Notes: a model not told the origin generated them from the letters alone. DNA of 64,000 nt from Saccharopolyspora ipomoeae (GCF_029952525.1 NZ_JASAOF010000002.1:248001-312000); one strand, 5' to 3'; positions 1 through 9,734 are shown, counted from the stretch's first letter. Numbers and translations are program-made.

Positions 1-1155
1 GACTACCCGACCCACGGCGAGATCGGCGAACCCAGCGCCGAGGCCGTGCTCGCCGAGATCAACGGCTTCGACGCCGACGGCCGGCCGCTGTCGGCCTACC
101 CGCAGCTGCGCGCCGACGGCAGCACCTCCTGCGGCTGCTGGATCTACTGCGGCGTCACCGCCGACGGCGTGAACCAGTCCGCCCGCAGGAAACCCCGCGA
201 CCAGCAGAGCCGGGTGGCGCCCGAGTGGGGATGGGCGTGGCCGGCCAACCGCCGCATCCTCTACAACCGCGCCTCCGCCGACCCGGACGGCCACCCGTGG
301 AGCGAGCGCAAGGCCTACGTGTGGTGGGACGCCGAGCGCGGCGAGTGGACCGGCCACGACGTCCCCGACTTCGACCGCACCAAGCGCCCCGACCACCGGC
401 CCGCCGCCGACTCGGTCGGACCGGAGGGCATCGCCGGCACCGAGCCGTTCATCATGCAGAGCGACGGGCGCGGTTGGCTCTACGTGCCCGCCGGGCTGGT
501 CGACGGCCCGTTCCCCGCGCACTACGAACCGCAGGAATCCCCGGTCGCCAACCGCCTGCACCCGCACCAGCAGCGCAACCCCGCGCGCCAGATCCACTCC
601 CGCCCGGAGAACCGCTACCAGCCCAGCGGCACCGAACCCGGCAGCGACGTGTTCCCGCACGTGTTCACCACGTTCCGGCTCACCGAGCACCACACCGCGG
701 GCGGCATGAGCCGATGGCTGCGGCACCTCTCCGAGCTCGCCCCGGCGATGTTCCTGGAGGTCTCCCCGCAGCTGGCCGCCGAAGCGGGCCTGACCCACGG
801 CGACTGGGCCACCGTGATCACCGCCCGCAGCGCCATCGAGGGCCGCGTCCTGGTGACCGAGCGGCTCCGGCCGCTGCGCATCGGCGGGCGCGCCCTGCAC
901 CAGATCGGCGTCCCCTGGCACTGGGGACCCAACGGCCTGACCACCGGCGACGCCGCCAACGAGCTCATCGGCGTGGCGCTGGACCCCAACGTGCACATCA
1001 TGGAGACCAAGGCCGGGACCTGCGACATCCGGCCGGGCCGCCGTCCGCGTGATGCCGCGCTGCAGCGCCTGGTCGCCGAGTACCGCGACCGCGCGGGCAT
1101 CACCGAGCGCACCGGCACCGAGCACGCCGACGATCCCCGACTCGAAGGAGGCTGA
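1..1155 (+). CDS. Formate dehydrogenase major (molybdopterin) subunit, 3' part only
   Basis: The frame is open from the first base of the window, so the N-terminal part with the Fe-S cluster and the Sec/Cys active site is missing; 384 codons remain. The visible part holds the end of the catalytic domain and, from about residue 220 (HVFTTFRLTEHHTAGG), the C-terminal molybdopterin dinucleotide-binding domain, including LEVSPQLAAEAGLTHGDW and the late cofactor-contact stretch ETKAGTCDIR. The family oxidises formate to CO2 and passes electrons to a 4Fe-4S subunit. The next two genes encode exactly those partners, three bases downstream and then overlapping, which fixes this as an FDH-N/O type membrane complex rather than another molybdoenzyme. 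Confidence 0.93.
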   Translation, partial: DYPTHGEIGEPSAEAVLAEINGFDADGRPLSAYPQLRADGSTSCGCWIYCGVTADGVNQSARRKPRDQQSRVAPEWGWAWPANRRILYNRASADPDGHPWSERKAYVWWDAERGEWTGHDVPDFDRTKRPDHRPAADSVGPEGIAGTEPFIMQSDGRGWLYVPAGLVDGPFPAHYEPQESPVANRLHPHQQRNPARQIHSRPENRYQPSGTEPGSDVFPHVFTTFRLTEHHTAGGMSRWLRHLSELAPAMFLEVSPQLAAEAGLTHGDWATVITARSAIEGRVLVTERLRPLRIGGRALHQIGVPWHWGPNGLTTGDAANELIGVALDPNVHIMETKAGTCDIRPGRRPRDAALQRLVAEYRDRAGITERTGTEHADDPRLEGG

Positions 1156-1158
1156 CCG

Positions 1159-2022
1159 GTGAGCGCCCACCACCTGTCCGGACCGCTGGCCGACCCGGCC
1201 GCGGAGACCGGCTACCCGCCGCAACCCCGCGCCGGGTTCTTCACCGACACCAGCGTGTGCATCGGCTGCAAGGCCTGCGAGGTCGCCTGCAAGGAGTGGA
1301 ACCTGCTGCCCGAGGACGGCCTGGACCTGACCGCCACCTCCTTCGACAACACCGGCGCGCTCAGCGGCACCACGTGGCGCCACGTCGCCTTCGTCGAGCA
1401 GTCCGGCACCCCGGCCGAGCTGGGGATGCCGTCCTTCGGCGCGCCCGACGAGCAGCAGGTGCGCTGGCTGATGTCCTCCGACGTCTGCAAGCACTGCACC
1501 CACGCCGCGTGCCTCGACGTGTGCCCGACCGGTGCGCTGATCCGCACCGAGCACGGCACGGTGCTGGTGCAGGACGACGTGTGCAACGGCTGCGGCTACT
1601 GCGTCCCGGCCTGCCCCTACGGCGTCATCGACGTCCGGCCCGACACCGGGGGAGCGGCCAAGTGCACGCTGTGCCAGGACCGCCTGGGCGCCGGGCTGAT
1701 GCCGGCCTGCGCCACGGCCTGCCCGACCGAGTCGATACAGTACGGGCCCCTGGACGAGCTGCGGGAACGCGCCGCGCTGCGCGTCGAGGAGCTGCACGAG
1801 CGGGGCGTGACCAGCGCCCGCCTCTACGGCCACGAACCGACCGACGGCGTCGGGGGAGACGGCGCGTTCTTCCTGCTGCTCGATGACCCCGAGGTCTACG
1901 GCCTGCCGCCGGACCCGGTGGTGACCACCCGCGACCTGCCCTCGATGTGGCGGCACGCGGCGGCCGCCGCGATCACCGCCGCGGCCGTGATCGCCGGATC
2001 GTTCCTCGGGAGGAAGCGGTGA
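1159..2022 (+). CDS. Formate dehydrogenase beta subunit, four-cluster ferredoxin
   Basis: 287 residues with GTG start, three bases after the stop of the catalytic subunit. Four cysteine groups expected for four [4Fe-4S] clusters are visible: CIGCKACEVAC (about 34-44), CKHCTHAACLDVCP (about 111-124), CNGCGYCVPACP (about 141-152) and CTLCQDRLGAGLMPACATACP in two blocks (about 168-188). A C-terminal hydrophobic helix (AAAAAITAAAVIAGSFLG) anchors it to the membrane, as in FdnH-type subunits. It carries electrons from the molybdopterin subunit to the NrfD-like membrane subunit encoded next. An iron-sulfur subunit of another DMSO-reductase-family enzyme is the only alternative, and the neighbour argues against it. 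Confidence 0.94.
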   Translation: MSAHHLSGPLADPAAETGYPPQPRAGFFTDTSVCIGCKACEVACKEWNLLPEDGLDLTATSFDNTGALSGTTWRHVAFVEQSGTPAELGMPSFGAPDEQQVRWLMSSDVCKHCTHAACLDVCPTGALIRTEHGTVLVQDDVCNGCGYCVPACPYGVIDVRPDTGGAAKCTLCQDRLGAGLMPACATACPTESIQYGPLDELRERAALRVEELHERGVTSARLYGHEPTDGVGGDGAFFLLLDDPEVYGLPPDPVVTTRDLPSMWRHAAAAAITAAAVIAGSFLGRKR

Positions 2023-2909
2023 GGTCCTACTACGGGCGACCGGTGCTCAAGGAACCGGTCTGGAAGGTCCCCGACGTGCCCGCCTACCTCTACCTCGGCG
2101 GCATGGCCGGGGCGTCGTCGACGATGGCGCTGCTGGCCGGGCTCACCGGCCGCGAGCGGCTGGCCCGAGCGGGACGGCTCGCGGCGGCGGTGGGCGCCAC
2201 CACCAGCGTCGCGGCGCTGATGCACGACCTGCACCGGCCGATGCGGTTCCTGAACATGCTGCGGGTGTTCAAGCCGACCTCGCCGCTGAGCGTCGGCTCG
2301 TGGATCCTCGCCCCGTTCTCCGGCTTGGCCGGGGCCGCCGCGGCCGGTGACGTGACGGGGCTGCTGCCGGGGCCGAGTCGCGCGGCCGGGGTGGTGGCGG
2401 GCGCGATCGCCCCGGCGATGACGACCTACACCGCGGTCCTGCTGGCCGACACGGCCGTGCCCGGCTGGCACGAGGGCTACCGGGAGCTGCCGTTCGTCTT
2501 CGCCGGCAGCGCCCTGACCAGCGCCGGTGCCGTCGGGATGGTCGGCGCGCCCGCCGAGGCGAGACCCGCGCGGCGGATGGCGGTGGCCGGTGCGGTGCTG
2601 GAACTGGCCGCGAGCAGGCGCATGGAGTCGCGGATGGGGCTGGCCGCCGAGGCCTACCGCACGGGTCGCGCCGGTGGGGTGCTGCGCGCGGCTCGCGTGG
2701 CCACCGCGGCCGGTGCCGCGCTGGCGCTGTCGCGTCGCCGCCCGGCGGGCCTGACGGCCGGAGCCCTGCTCACGCTGGGCGCGATCGCGACCCGCTACGG
2801 GGTCTTCGAGGCCGGCCGGGTCACGGCCCGCGACCCCCGGTTCGTGGTGGAGCCGCAGCGGGAACGGGTGAGCGAACCAGGGACTTCGGGCCGTGGCGAA
2901 GTGCACTGA
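2019..2909 (+). CDS. NrfD-like membrane subunit of formate dehydrogenase
   Basis: 296 residues. The start is GTG at 2019, which overlaps the previous stop by four bases (GTGA) and has GGGAGGAAG just upstream; this indicates translational coupling. The protein has several hydrophobic segments and an N-terminal PVWKVPDVPAYLYLGGMAGASS stretch typical of NrfD/PsrC quinone-reactive subunits. It should take electrons from the Fe-S subunit and pass them to the menaquinone pool. The C-terminal tail after about residue 270 is polar and unrelated to a membrane segment. No further gene follows on this strand for 420 bases, so it probably ends the operon. Confidence 0.85.
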   Translation: MRSYYGRPVLKEPVWKVPDVPAYLYLGGMAGASSTMALLAGLTGRERLARAGRLAAAVGATTSVAALMHDLHRPMRFLNMLRVFKPTSPLSVGSWILAPFSGLAGAAAAGDVTGLLPGPSRAAGVVAGAIAPAMTTYTAVLLADTAVPGWHEGYRELPFVFAGSALTSAGAVGMVGAPAEARPARRMAVAGAVLELAASRRMESRMGLAAEAYRTGRAGGVLRAARVATAAGAALALSRRRPAGLTAGALLTLGAIATRYGVFEAGRVTARDPRFVVEPQRERVSEPGTSGRGEVH

Positions 2910-3214
2910 TCGAATCCGGATGTTGACGTTCGGTAGCCCCCCACAAGGGTGGCCAGTGGCCCAGGTCTCACGGGGCGTAGTTAGATTTCAGGTGAATAAC
3001 GCGTTTCTGATCAAGAAATGACCTGCGAAAACCTCGGCATCGTCGCGATCTTGATTACGTTTCTATGACGAGCGACACCCGCTCATGGTTTTGTTCACGC
3101 TTTTCAGCTACGTAGCGTTGCCCGGCGTCGGCGCCCCCGAGCCGACGGCAAGCCAGGAAGTCCGCAGCGCCGAACCCTGCCCGGCGGACCTTCCGAAACC
3201 CCGAGACGCATCGC
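2910..3214. other. Intergenic region before the Rpf leader
   Basis: No gene is supported here. The reverse-strand open frame that crosses it is a shadow of the Rpf gene. The stretch around 2980-3070 is AT-richer than the surroundings and is the likely promoter zone for the downstream leader RNA and rpf gene, but I see no clear -35/-10 pair. Confidence 0.5.
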
Positions 3215-3957
<743 letters not shown>

Positions 3958-3990
3958 CCCACCCGGTCCGCGGACCCGGGTGCGCATGAA

Positions 3991-4029
3991 CGAGGGACCC
4001 CGCCTGCCTCTCTCCGGCGGGGTCCCTCG
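3991..4029. terminator. Perfect 14-bp hairpin, bidirectional terminator
   Basis: CGAGGGACCCCGCC (3991-4004) pairs perfectly with GGCGGGGTCCCTCG (4016-4029) around an 11-base loop. It sits between the end of rpf on the + strand and the end of a small gene on the - strand, so it can stop transcription from both sides. There is no U-run, which is common in high-GC actinobacteria. Confidence 0.8.
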
Positions 4030-4065
4030 ACTGCGAATCCGACGCGGGTCGCTCGCGGACGGCGG

Positions 4066-4167
4066 TCACTTGAGCTTGCGGCGGCGCAGATCGGCGCGGA
4101 TGTCCCACGCGGTCCAGCTGATTCCGGCGAAGGCGAAGAAACCCAGCAACAGGACGAGTTCGGTCAC
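4066..4167 (-). CDS. 33-residue single-span membrane protein
   Basis: A short frame with GTG start at 4167 and AGGGAG seven bases upstream. The product begins MTELVLLLGFFAFAGISW: one hydrophobic segment at about residues 3-20, then WDIRADLRRRKLK, a basic tail that would stay in the cytoplasm. I do not recognise a family. The good ribosome site, the sensible membrane topology and the shared terminator with rpf (3991-4029) support it as a real gene. It is too short for usual gene callers. Confidence 0.5.
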   Translation of the reverse strand: MTELVLLLGFFAFAGISWTAWDIRADLRRRKLK

Positions 4168-4542
4168 TTCTCGGCTCCCTTCGGATCTTGACGGACACCG
4201 TCGGGATCAAATCCGAGCGTAATTGCACGTTCGTTGATCGCCGAGCGTATCGCCGCAATAGACCCCAACGGGTGAGCGCCGCGGTGTGGTCACTCCGCCG
4301 TTCGGCCCCAAAATTCCGCAGCTGCAAGAAAAGTGCGCAGGGTGCGAATCGCTTTCTGAACCCAACCACCGGTCACGCGATCACGCAGCGTCCCCGCGTG
4401 AAATCACCACGAGTGAAACCTCCTCGATAGCGGGACATCCCGGCATGTCGGCACGGCGAGCGCCCCCGGTGCCGCCGGACCATGGACGTGACCGCACTCA
4501 CCCGCGTTCCCCCGGCCCCGACCTTCGGAAAGGGGATCCCCG
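4168..4542. other. Intergenic region without a supported gene
   Basis: Open frames here (for example 4188-4430 on +) are rich in Arg/Pro/Ser and lack a ribosome site or recognisable domain. The AT-rich part at 4195-4260 probably carries the divergent promoters for the 33-residue gene on the - strand and for genes to the right. No repeat or hairpin stands out. Confidence 0.5.
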
Positions 4543-4713
4543 ATGTTCATCGCTGCTCAACTCGATGCCGCCACCGCCTCCGGCATCGACGGTTGGGTCG
4601 GCCCCGCCGCGATCACCGCCGGCCTCCTCCTGCTGATCGTCGCGCTGTTTCGGCGCAGCCGGGCCACACTGGCCAGGAAGCGAGGGGCGGCGCGCCCGAG
4701 TGCGGCCGATTAG
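4543..4713 (+). CDS. 56-residue single-span membrane protein
   Basis: ATG at 4543 preceded by GGAAAGGGG. The product MFIAAQLDAATASGIDGWVG continues into a hydrophobic helix (PAAITAGLLLLIVALF, about 21-36) and a strongly basic tail (RRSRATLARKRGAARPSAAD). It lies 69 bases before the murT start on the same strand and may be co-transcribed with it. No family recognised. The N-terminal segment is mildly amphipathic, so it could be a small accessory protein at the membrane, but no function can be assigned. Confidence 0.5.
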   Translation: MFIAAQLDAATASGIDGWVGPAAITAGLLLLIVALFRRSRATLARKRGAARPSAAD

Positions 4714-4782
4714 CGGTGTCGCGCAGCCCTGAGCCGACCCGGCGTGCCGCGTGCGACGGCCGCCCGAGGGGGGAGGGGACGC

Positions 4783-6237
4783 ATGACCGACACCACGCGG
4801 GAGACCGACGAGCCATCGGTCGACCAGACACCGGCCCAGCGCCAGACACCCGATCAGCACCGAACAGCGGATCAGCACCGAACACCGGGCCAACGGCGGT
4901 CACCCGAACAACCACCGAGCACCGGACGCCACCGGCCACCCGGACCCGACGAGCGGGGCGCTGACCAGCACTGGAAGGTCGTTCCCGCGACCGAGCGCGA
5001 GACCGAGCGACCGCGCGGCCGGGATCTGCGCACCAACCTGGCCATCAACATCGGCCGGATGGCCGCGTCGCTGTCGCAGCGCCTCGGTCTCGGATCCGGC
5101 GGGATGATCGGTGGCCGCGTGGCGCTGACGCTACAACCCGACCTGCTGCAGCGGCTGGCGGCCGGTCGGCGTGTCGTCATGGTCACCGGAACGAACGGCA
5201 AGACCACCACGACCCAGATGGTCGCCGAAGCGATGCGCGCCCAGGCCCCGGCGGTCAGCAACGCCACCGGCGCCAACATGCTCGACGGCCACGTCGCCGC
5301 CCTGCTGACCCGGCTCGACGCCCCGTTCGCCGCGCTGGAGGTCGACGAGCTGCACCTGGCGCAGGTCACCGAGCGCTTCGAACCGGCCGCGATGCTGCTG
5401 CTCAACCTCAGCCGCGACCAGCTCGATCGCGTCGGCGAGGTCCGCACCGTGGCCGCCAGCCTGCAGCGCGCCCTGGCCCAGGCCCCCGGCGCGCAGGTCA
5501 TCGCCAACCGCGACGACCCCAACATCGTCTTCGCCGCCTCCGACCACCCGAACGTCACCTGGGTCTCCGGTGGCGTGCGGTGGCGCGACGACGCCCTGAA
5601 CTGCCCGCGCTGCGGCTCCTTCATCGGCGACGTGGACCGCGACTGGCGCTGCCAGTGCGGGCTGGCCCGCCCGGCCGCCGACTGGACGGTCACCGACACC
5701 GGCGTCCTCGACGCCGAGGGCACCCACCACGAGCTCGCCCTGGCCCTGCCCGGGCACGTCAACCGCGTCAACGCCACCTTCGCGCTGGCCGCAGCCCTGG
5801 AACTCGGCGGCGAGGAGGCCGCCGCGCTGGCCCGCATCCGCCGCATCTCGCAGGCCGCCGGTCGCTACGACACCGTCCGCGTCGGCGGCCGCAAGGTCCG
5901 GCTGCTGCTGGCCAAGAACCCCGCCAGCTGGCTGGAGATGCTCGACCTGGTCTCCGGCAACGACGAACCGCTGGTGCTGGTGGTCAACAGCCGCGAGGCC
6001 GACGGCTACGACGTCTCCTGGTTGTGGGACGTCGACTTCGAGATGTTGCGCGGCCGTCCCGTCCAGGTAGCCGGGGACCGGGCCCTGGACCTGGCGGTCC
6101 GCCTGCGCTACGCCCAGGTGCCCGCCACCGTCGCCTCCACCGTCGAGGTCGCCCTCGGCGGCTCGCACGGCGGCGTCCCGGACGTGATCGCCAACTACAC
6201 CGCCTTCCGCGACGTGCTGACCAGGAGCCGCAGATGA
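4783..6237 (+). CDS. murT: Lipid II isoglutaminyl synthase, Mur ligase subunit MurT
   Basis: 484 residues from ATG at 4783, chosen over an upstream GTG (4744) because GGGAGGGG lies four bases before it. The first 65 residues are low-complexity with repeated QHRT(P/A)DQ units, probably disordered. The Mur ligase core follows: P-loop VTGTNGKTTTT (about 134-144), LNLSRDQLDRVGEV, and a zinc-ribbon insertion CPRCG...CQCG (about residues 273-297) that marks MurT. The HVNRVNATFALAAAL block and the DUF1727 C-terminal domain complete it. With GatD it amidates D-Glu of lipid II to D-iGln, using glutamine and ATP. It overlaps gatD by four bases. Confidence 0.95.
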   Translation: MTDTTRETDEPSVDQTPAQRQTPDQHRTADQHRTPGQRRSPEQPPSTGRHRPPGPDERGADQHWKVVPATERETERPRGRDLRTNLAINIGRMAASLSQRLGLGSGGMIGGRVALTLQPDLLQRLAAGRRVVMVTGTNGKTTTTQMVAEAMRAQAPAVSNATGANMLDGHVAALLTRLDAPFAALEVDELHLAQVTERFEPAAMLLLNLSRDQLDRVGEVRTVAASLQRALAQAPGAQVIANRDDPNIVFAASDHPNVTWVSGGVRWRDDALNCPRCGSFIGDVDRDWRCQCGLARPAADWTVTDTGVLDAEGTHHELALALPGHVNRVNATFALAAALELGGEEAAALARIRRISQAAGRYDTVRVGGRKVRLLLAKNPASWLEMLDLVSGNDEPLVLVVNSREADGYDVSWLWDVDFEMLRGRPVQVAGDRALDLAVRLRYAQVPATVASTVEVALGGSHGGVPDVIANYTAFRDVLTRSRR

Positions 6238-6959
6238 CCGGGGACCGAGTCCGCATCGCCCTCGTGCTGCCCGACCTGCTGGGCACCTACGGCGACCGCG
6301 GCAACGCGATCGTGCTGGCACAACGGCTGCGCTGGCGCGGCATCGGCAGTCGGCTCGTCACCGTCCTGTCCTCCGACGACGCCGTGCCGGAGGACTGCGA
6401 CCTCTACCTGATCGGCGGCGGCGAGGACGTGGCCCAGGTCGCCGCCGTCCGCTTCCTGCGCCGCGGCGCGGGACTGACCCGCGCCGTCGAGCACGGGGTG
6501 CCGGTGCTGGGCATCTGCGGCGGTCTGCAGGTGCTGGGCACCAGCTTCGTCACCGGCGACGGGCAGCGCCACGAGGGCCTCGGCCTGGTCGACGCCTCGA
6601 CCGAACCGGGACGCGGCCGCGCCATCGGCGAGGTCACCACCCAGTCCACGCTGGGCGGGGTCGGCATGCTCACCGGGTTCGAGAACCACCTCGGCCGCAC
6701 CACCCTCGGCCCCGGCTCGCACGCGCTGGGACGGGTCGTGCGCGGGACCGGCAACGGCGTCGAGGAAGCCGAAGGCGCGGTCTCCGGGCACGTGGTCTGC
6801 ACCTACATGCACGGCCCGGTCCTGGCCCGCAACCCCAAGCTCGCCGACCTGCTGCTGGAGTGGGCGATCGGCGAGCCCCTGGCTCCGCTGCCCGATCCGC
6901 CGGAGCTCAAGGCGCTGCGCACCGAGCGCACCCGCGTGCACGTGCGCAACCGCAAGTAG
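6234..6959 (+). CDS. gatD: Lipid II isoglutaminyl synthase, glutaminase subunit GatD
   Basis: 241 residues. The ATG at 6234 overlaps the murT stop (ATGA), indicating coupled translation of the two subunits. It is a class I glutamine amidotransferase: the nucleophile Cys95 lies in VPVLGICGGLQVLG, and the late catalytic His is in CTYMHGPVLARNPKLADLLL. The N-terminal LPDLLGTYGDRGNAIVLAQR is typical of the CobB/CobQ-like amidotransferase group to which GatD belongs. It releases ammonia from glutamine for MurT. The operon ends here, 16 bases from the convergent murJ stop. Confidence 0.95.
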   Translation: MTGDRVRIALVLPDLLGTYGDRGNAIVLAQRLRWRGIGSRLVTVLSSDDAVPEDCDLYLIGGGEDVAQVAAVRFLRRGAGLTRAVEHGVPVLGICGGLQVLGTSFVTGDGQRHEGLGLVDASTEPGRGRAIGEVTTQSTLGGVGMLTGFENHLGRTTLGPGSHALGRVVRGTGNGVEEAEGAVSGHVVCTYMHGPVLARNPKLADLLLEWAIGEPLAPLPDPPELKALRTERTRVHVRNRK

Positions 6960-6975
6960 TCGTCCCCGCGCGCGG

Positions 6976-8601
6976 TCAGCGGCGAGCGAGCCGGCCCAGC
7001 TTCCGCAGGGCCGGCTTCAACTCGGGCGCCCGCAGCAGCGCCAGCACGGCCACGGCCACCGCGGGCACGAGAACGCCGTGCAGCACCAGCGCCAGCCACG
7101 CGTCGAGCATCGGACCCAGCGAACCGGTCAGCGCCCGCACCCCGCCCACCACCGCCAGCGAGCACACCGCCCCGGCGGCCCCGGCCACCAGGGCCCGCAG
7201 GCATCCCACGACGGTCGCGCCCGTGCTCAGCGATCCGACGCGGGCGCGCAGCCACACCTGCCCGACCACCGCGCCCAGCAGGAAGCTCGCCGACATCGCC
7301 GCGGTCACCCCGAGCACCAGGTCCTCGGGCCGCACGGTGGCCAGCACCAGGTAGCACAGCGCGCTGCGCACCACGACCATGATCACGTTGATCCAGGTGG
7401 GCGTGCGCGCGTCGTGCATCGCGTAGAAGGCCCGCAGCTGCAGCATCGTGATGCCGAACGGCACGACCCCGGCCGCAGCCGCCGCCAGCGCCCACCCGAG
7501 TCGTCCGGCGGCGGCGACGTCGCTGGCGCCCAGCGAGAAGAACGCCACCGACAGCGGTCCTCCGGCCACCACCAGCAGCGCGCTGACCGGCATCAGCAGC
7601 ACCGCGGTCATCCGCGTGCCCCAGGCGACGTCGTCGACGAACTCCCGGGTGCGCCCGGCCGCGGCGGCATCGCTGATCCGCGGCATCAGCGCCGTCAGCA
7701 GCGACACCCCCAGCACGCCGTAGGGGACCTGGGACAGCAGCCACGCGTAGTTGAACGTGGCCACGCTGCCCGGCGTGCCCTGCGCGGTCACCCGCGTGAT
7801 CACCACCATGCCGGCCTGGCTGATCAGCGTGTAGAGCACCACCCACCCGGCGAGCCCGCCGAACTCGGTGAGCCTGCGGTCCCAGCCCCACCGCCACCGG
7901 TAGCGAAAACCGCTGCGGCGCAGCGAGATCACCATCACCAGCAGCTGCGTGGTGATGCCCGCGAGGGTGCCCAGCCCGAGGATCAGCAGCTTCGGCTCGC
8001 CGATGCGCACCGGGTCGGTGGAGATCTCCCCGGGCACCAGCGCGTAGACCACGACGGTGGCGATGACGACGAGGTTGTTGCACACCGGCGCCCACGCCGG
8101 CACGCCGAACACCCCGCGCACGTTGAGGATCGCCTGCAGCAGCGCCGACATCCCGTAGCAGACGATGCCCGGCAGCAGCAGGTAGGCGAAGGCGGTGGTC
8201 AGCTCCGCGTTGGCGCGGGTGTCGGCCCCCAGGTACAGGGCGGTGAGCAGCCCGGCGCAGGCGACCGCGACCGCGGTGGCCACCACCAGCAGCACCCCGC
8301 CCATGGTGATCATCCACTGCGCGTAGGACTCGCCCTGCCGGGGGCCCTCCTGCTGGGCGCGGACCAGCAGCGGCACCGCGATGCTGGTGAGCACGCCGCC
8401 GAGCAGCAGTTCGTTGACCACGGTCGGCAGGGTGTTGGCCACGGTGTAGGAGTCGTTGACCACGCCGAGCCCGAGCACCACGACCAGCAGCACCTTGGCG
8501 AGCAGGCCGCTGACCCGGCTGGTGGCGGTCGCGACCGCCATCGCCGCGCTCGCGCGGGCCAGCGAAGGTCGTCGGACGTCGGCGTCGGCCTGATCGACCA
8601 C
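6976..8601 (-). CDS. murJ: Lipid II flippase MurJ (MviN)
   Basis: 541 residues, GTG start at 8601 with GGGAGGG upstream. The protein begins ASAAMAVATATSRVSGLLAK and contains about 14 hydrophobic segments with the MATE/MOP-superfamily pattern NTLPTVVNELLLGGVL and NNLVVIATVVVYAL. MurJ flips lipid II from the inner to the outer leaflet of the cytoplasmic membrane. It lacks the large pseudokinase extension of the mycobacterial homologue and has a short basic tail (ALRKLGRLARR). It is convergent with murT-gatD, so three lipid II genes sit together. Confidence 0.88.
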   Translation of the reverse strand: MVDQADADVRRPSLARASAAMAVATATSRVSGLLAKVLLVVVLGLGVVNDSYTVANTLPTVVNELLLGGVLTSIAVPLLVRAQQEGPRQGESYAQWMITMGGVLLVVATAVAVACAGLLTALYLGADTRANAELTTAFAYLLLPGIVCYGMSALLQAILNVRGVFGVPAWAPVCNNLVVIATVVVYALVPGEISTDPVRIGEPKLLILGLGTLAGITTQLLVMVISLRRSGFRYRWRWGWDRRLTEFGGLAGWVVLYTLISQAGMVVITRVTAQGTPGSVATFNYAWLLSQVPYGVLGVSLLTALMPRISDAAAAGRTREFVDDVAWGTRMTAVLLMPVSALLVVAGGPLSVAFFSLGASDVAAAGRLGWALAAAAAGVVPFGITMLQLRAFYAMHDARTPTWINVIMVVVRSALCYLVLATVRPEDLVLGVTAAMSASFLLGAVVGQVWLRARVGSLSTGATVVGCLRALVAGAAGAVCSLAVVGGVRALTGSLGPMLDAWLALVLHGVLVPAVAVAVLALLRAPELKPALRKLGRLARR

Positions 8602-8715
8602 GTGGCCCTCCCATCAGCGCGTTCGATGTTGAAGGTGCCACGAAACACCCGCACTCGCCGGGCGGAGCGGTGCCGTGGCAGGCTGATCGGCGACGGCTGC
8701 GGAAGGGGCGCGCGG

Positions 8716-9192
8716 GTGATCGTGTTCGGTGTCGTGCTGCTGATCGCCGGGGCGGTGGTGGCCATCGCGTTCGGCGGCGACGCGGGTGGCTGGCTGCTGC
8801 CGGTGGGGTTGATGGCCGCGGGTCTGGGGATCGTGGTCGCGGGCGGGGTCGCTCGGCTGCGCCGCTCCCCGGTGCGAGCCGCCGTGCGCGCGCACCGCGC
8901 CGGGGCCGCGGGCTCACCGCTGGCGAGGCTGCGCGCGGTCCCGGCGATGCTCGGATCGACGGCCCGGGGCCGGAACCCGCAGCTGCCGCGCTACCAGCTG
9001 CTGCTCTGGCTGATCGCCGTGGTCTACCTGGTCTCGCCGATCGACTTCATCCCGGAATTCCTGCCGCTGCTGGGCATCGGCGACGACATCGGGGTCGGCA
9101 GCTGGCTGCTCACCAGCCTCTACGCCGAGTCCGGCAACTACCTGGCCCGCCAGGAGGAGCGGACCGGGATCGAGCCGGGGGAGGCTCAGTAG
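8716..9192 (+). CDS. DUF1232 (YkvA-type) membrane protein
   Basis: 158 residues from GTG at 8716, with GGAAGGGG seven bases upstream. Two N-terminal membrane segments (MIVFGVVLLIAGAVVAIAF and LLPVGLMAAGLGIVVAGGVA) are followed by a basic region and the DUF1232 signature: RYQLLLWLIAVVYLVSPID then FIPEFLPLLGIGDDIGV. The exact role of this family is unknown; members are small membrane proteins. Much longer open frames run upstream opposite murJ, but only this part has coding character. It is divergent from murJ, and its stop overlaps the convergent DoxX gene by seven bases. Confidence 0.8.
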   Translation: MIVFGVVLLIAGAVVAIAFGGDAGGWLLPVGLMAAGLGIVVAGGVARLRRSPVRAAVRAHRAGAAGSPLARLRAVPAMLGSTARGRNPQLPRYQLLLWLIAVVYLVSPIDFIPEFLPLLGIGDDIGVGSWLLTSLYAESGNYLARQEERTGIEPGEAQ

Positions 9193-9641
9193 GTCTCGCC
9201 CTGCTCGTAGTACTCGGTCGCGGCCTCTTCGCGGCGGCGGTTCCTGCGGCGGCCGAACAGCAGGTGGTCGATCGACCAGGTGCCCGCGTTGAAGCCCATC
9301 GCCAGCACGGCGGCACCGATCGCGAGCGGGAGCTCGAAGCCGTCGGGGGCGAACAGCCCGTGCGGCAGGTGCACGAACACGATCGCCCCGATCATGTCGA
9401 TGGCCACGGCCAGGCCCACCAGCGGCAGGGCGATGCCGAGGATCAGCAGGATTCCCCCGGCCAGCTCGACGATGGCGGCGTACCAGGCGGAGACCTCGGG
9501 GAACGGGATGCCCATCTTCCCGAAGTTCTGCGCGGTGTTCGGGATCCCCCAGGTCATGAGCTTCTGCCAGCCGTGGGCGATGAGGATGACGCCGACGCCG
9601 ATGCGGCCGATGAAGGTGAGCAGGCTCCGAAGCGCGGTCAT
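9186..9641 (-). CDS. DoxX family membrane protein
   Basis: 151 residues from ATG at 9641 (GGGAG upstream), preferred to a start 57 bases earlier. It begins MTALRSLLTFIGRIGVGVIL and contains the DoxX hallmarks LIAHGWQKLMTWG and AIVELAGGILLILGIALPL, with four membrane segments. DoxX proteins are small integral membrane proteins; in mycobacteria a DoxX partner works with superoxide dismutase and SseA in a redox complex, but no such partner is adjacent here. The C-terminus (RRRNRRREEAATEYYEQGETY) is charged and cytoplasmic. Convergent overlap with the DUF1232 gene. Confidence 0.88.
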   Translation of the reverse strand: MTALRSLLTFIGRIGVGVILIAHGWQKLMTWGIPNTAQNFGKMGIPFPEVSAWYAAIVELAGGILLILGIALPLVGLAVAIDMIGAIVFVHLPHGLFAPDGFELPLAIGAAVLAMGFNAGTWSIDHLLFGRRRNRRREEAATEYYEQGETY

Positions 9642-9734
9642 GGCAACTCCCGTCCTCAGCGGTGCGACCGATCCACCCAGTGTGGTGGAGATCCACACCC
9701 CCGCATCTCGGAGCGGGCGGCCACGAACGCGAAC

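Noticed and set aside
4188-4430. 80-residue + frame after the small membrane gene
   Set aside because: Arg/Ser-rich without ribosome site or domain, ends in RPRVKSPRVKPPR repeats.
7078-8715. Long + strand open frame opposite murJ leading into the DUF1232 gene
   Set aside because: It is rich in Gln, His, Arg and Gly as expected for the complement of a GC-rich gene. Only the last 158 codons, after a ribosome site at 8701, look like protein.
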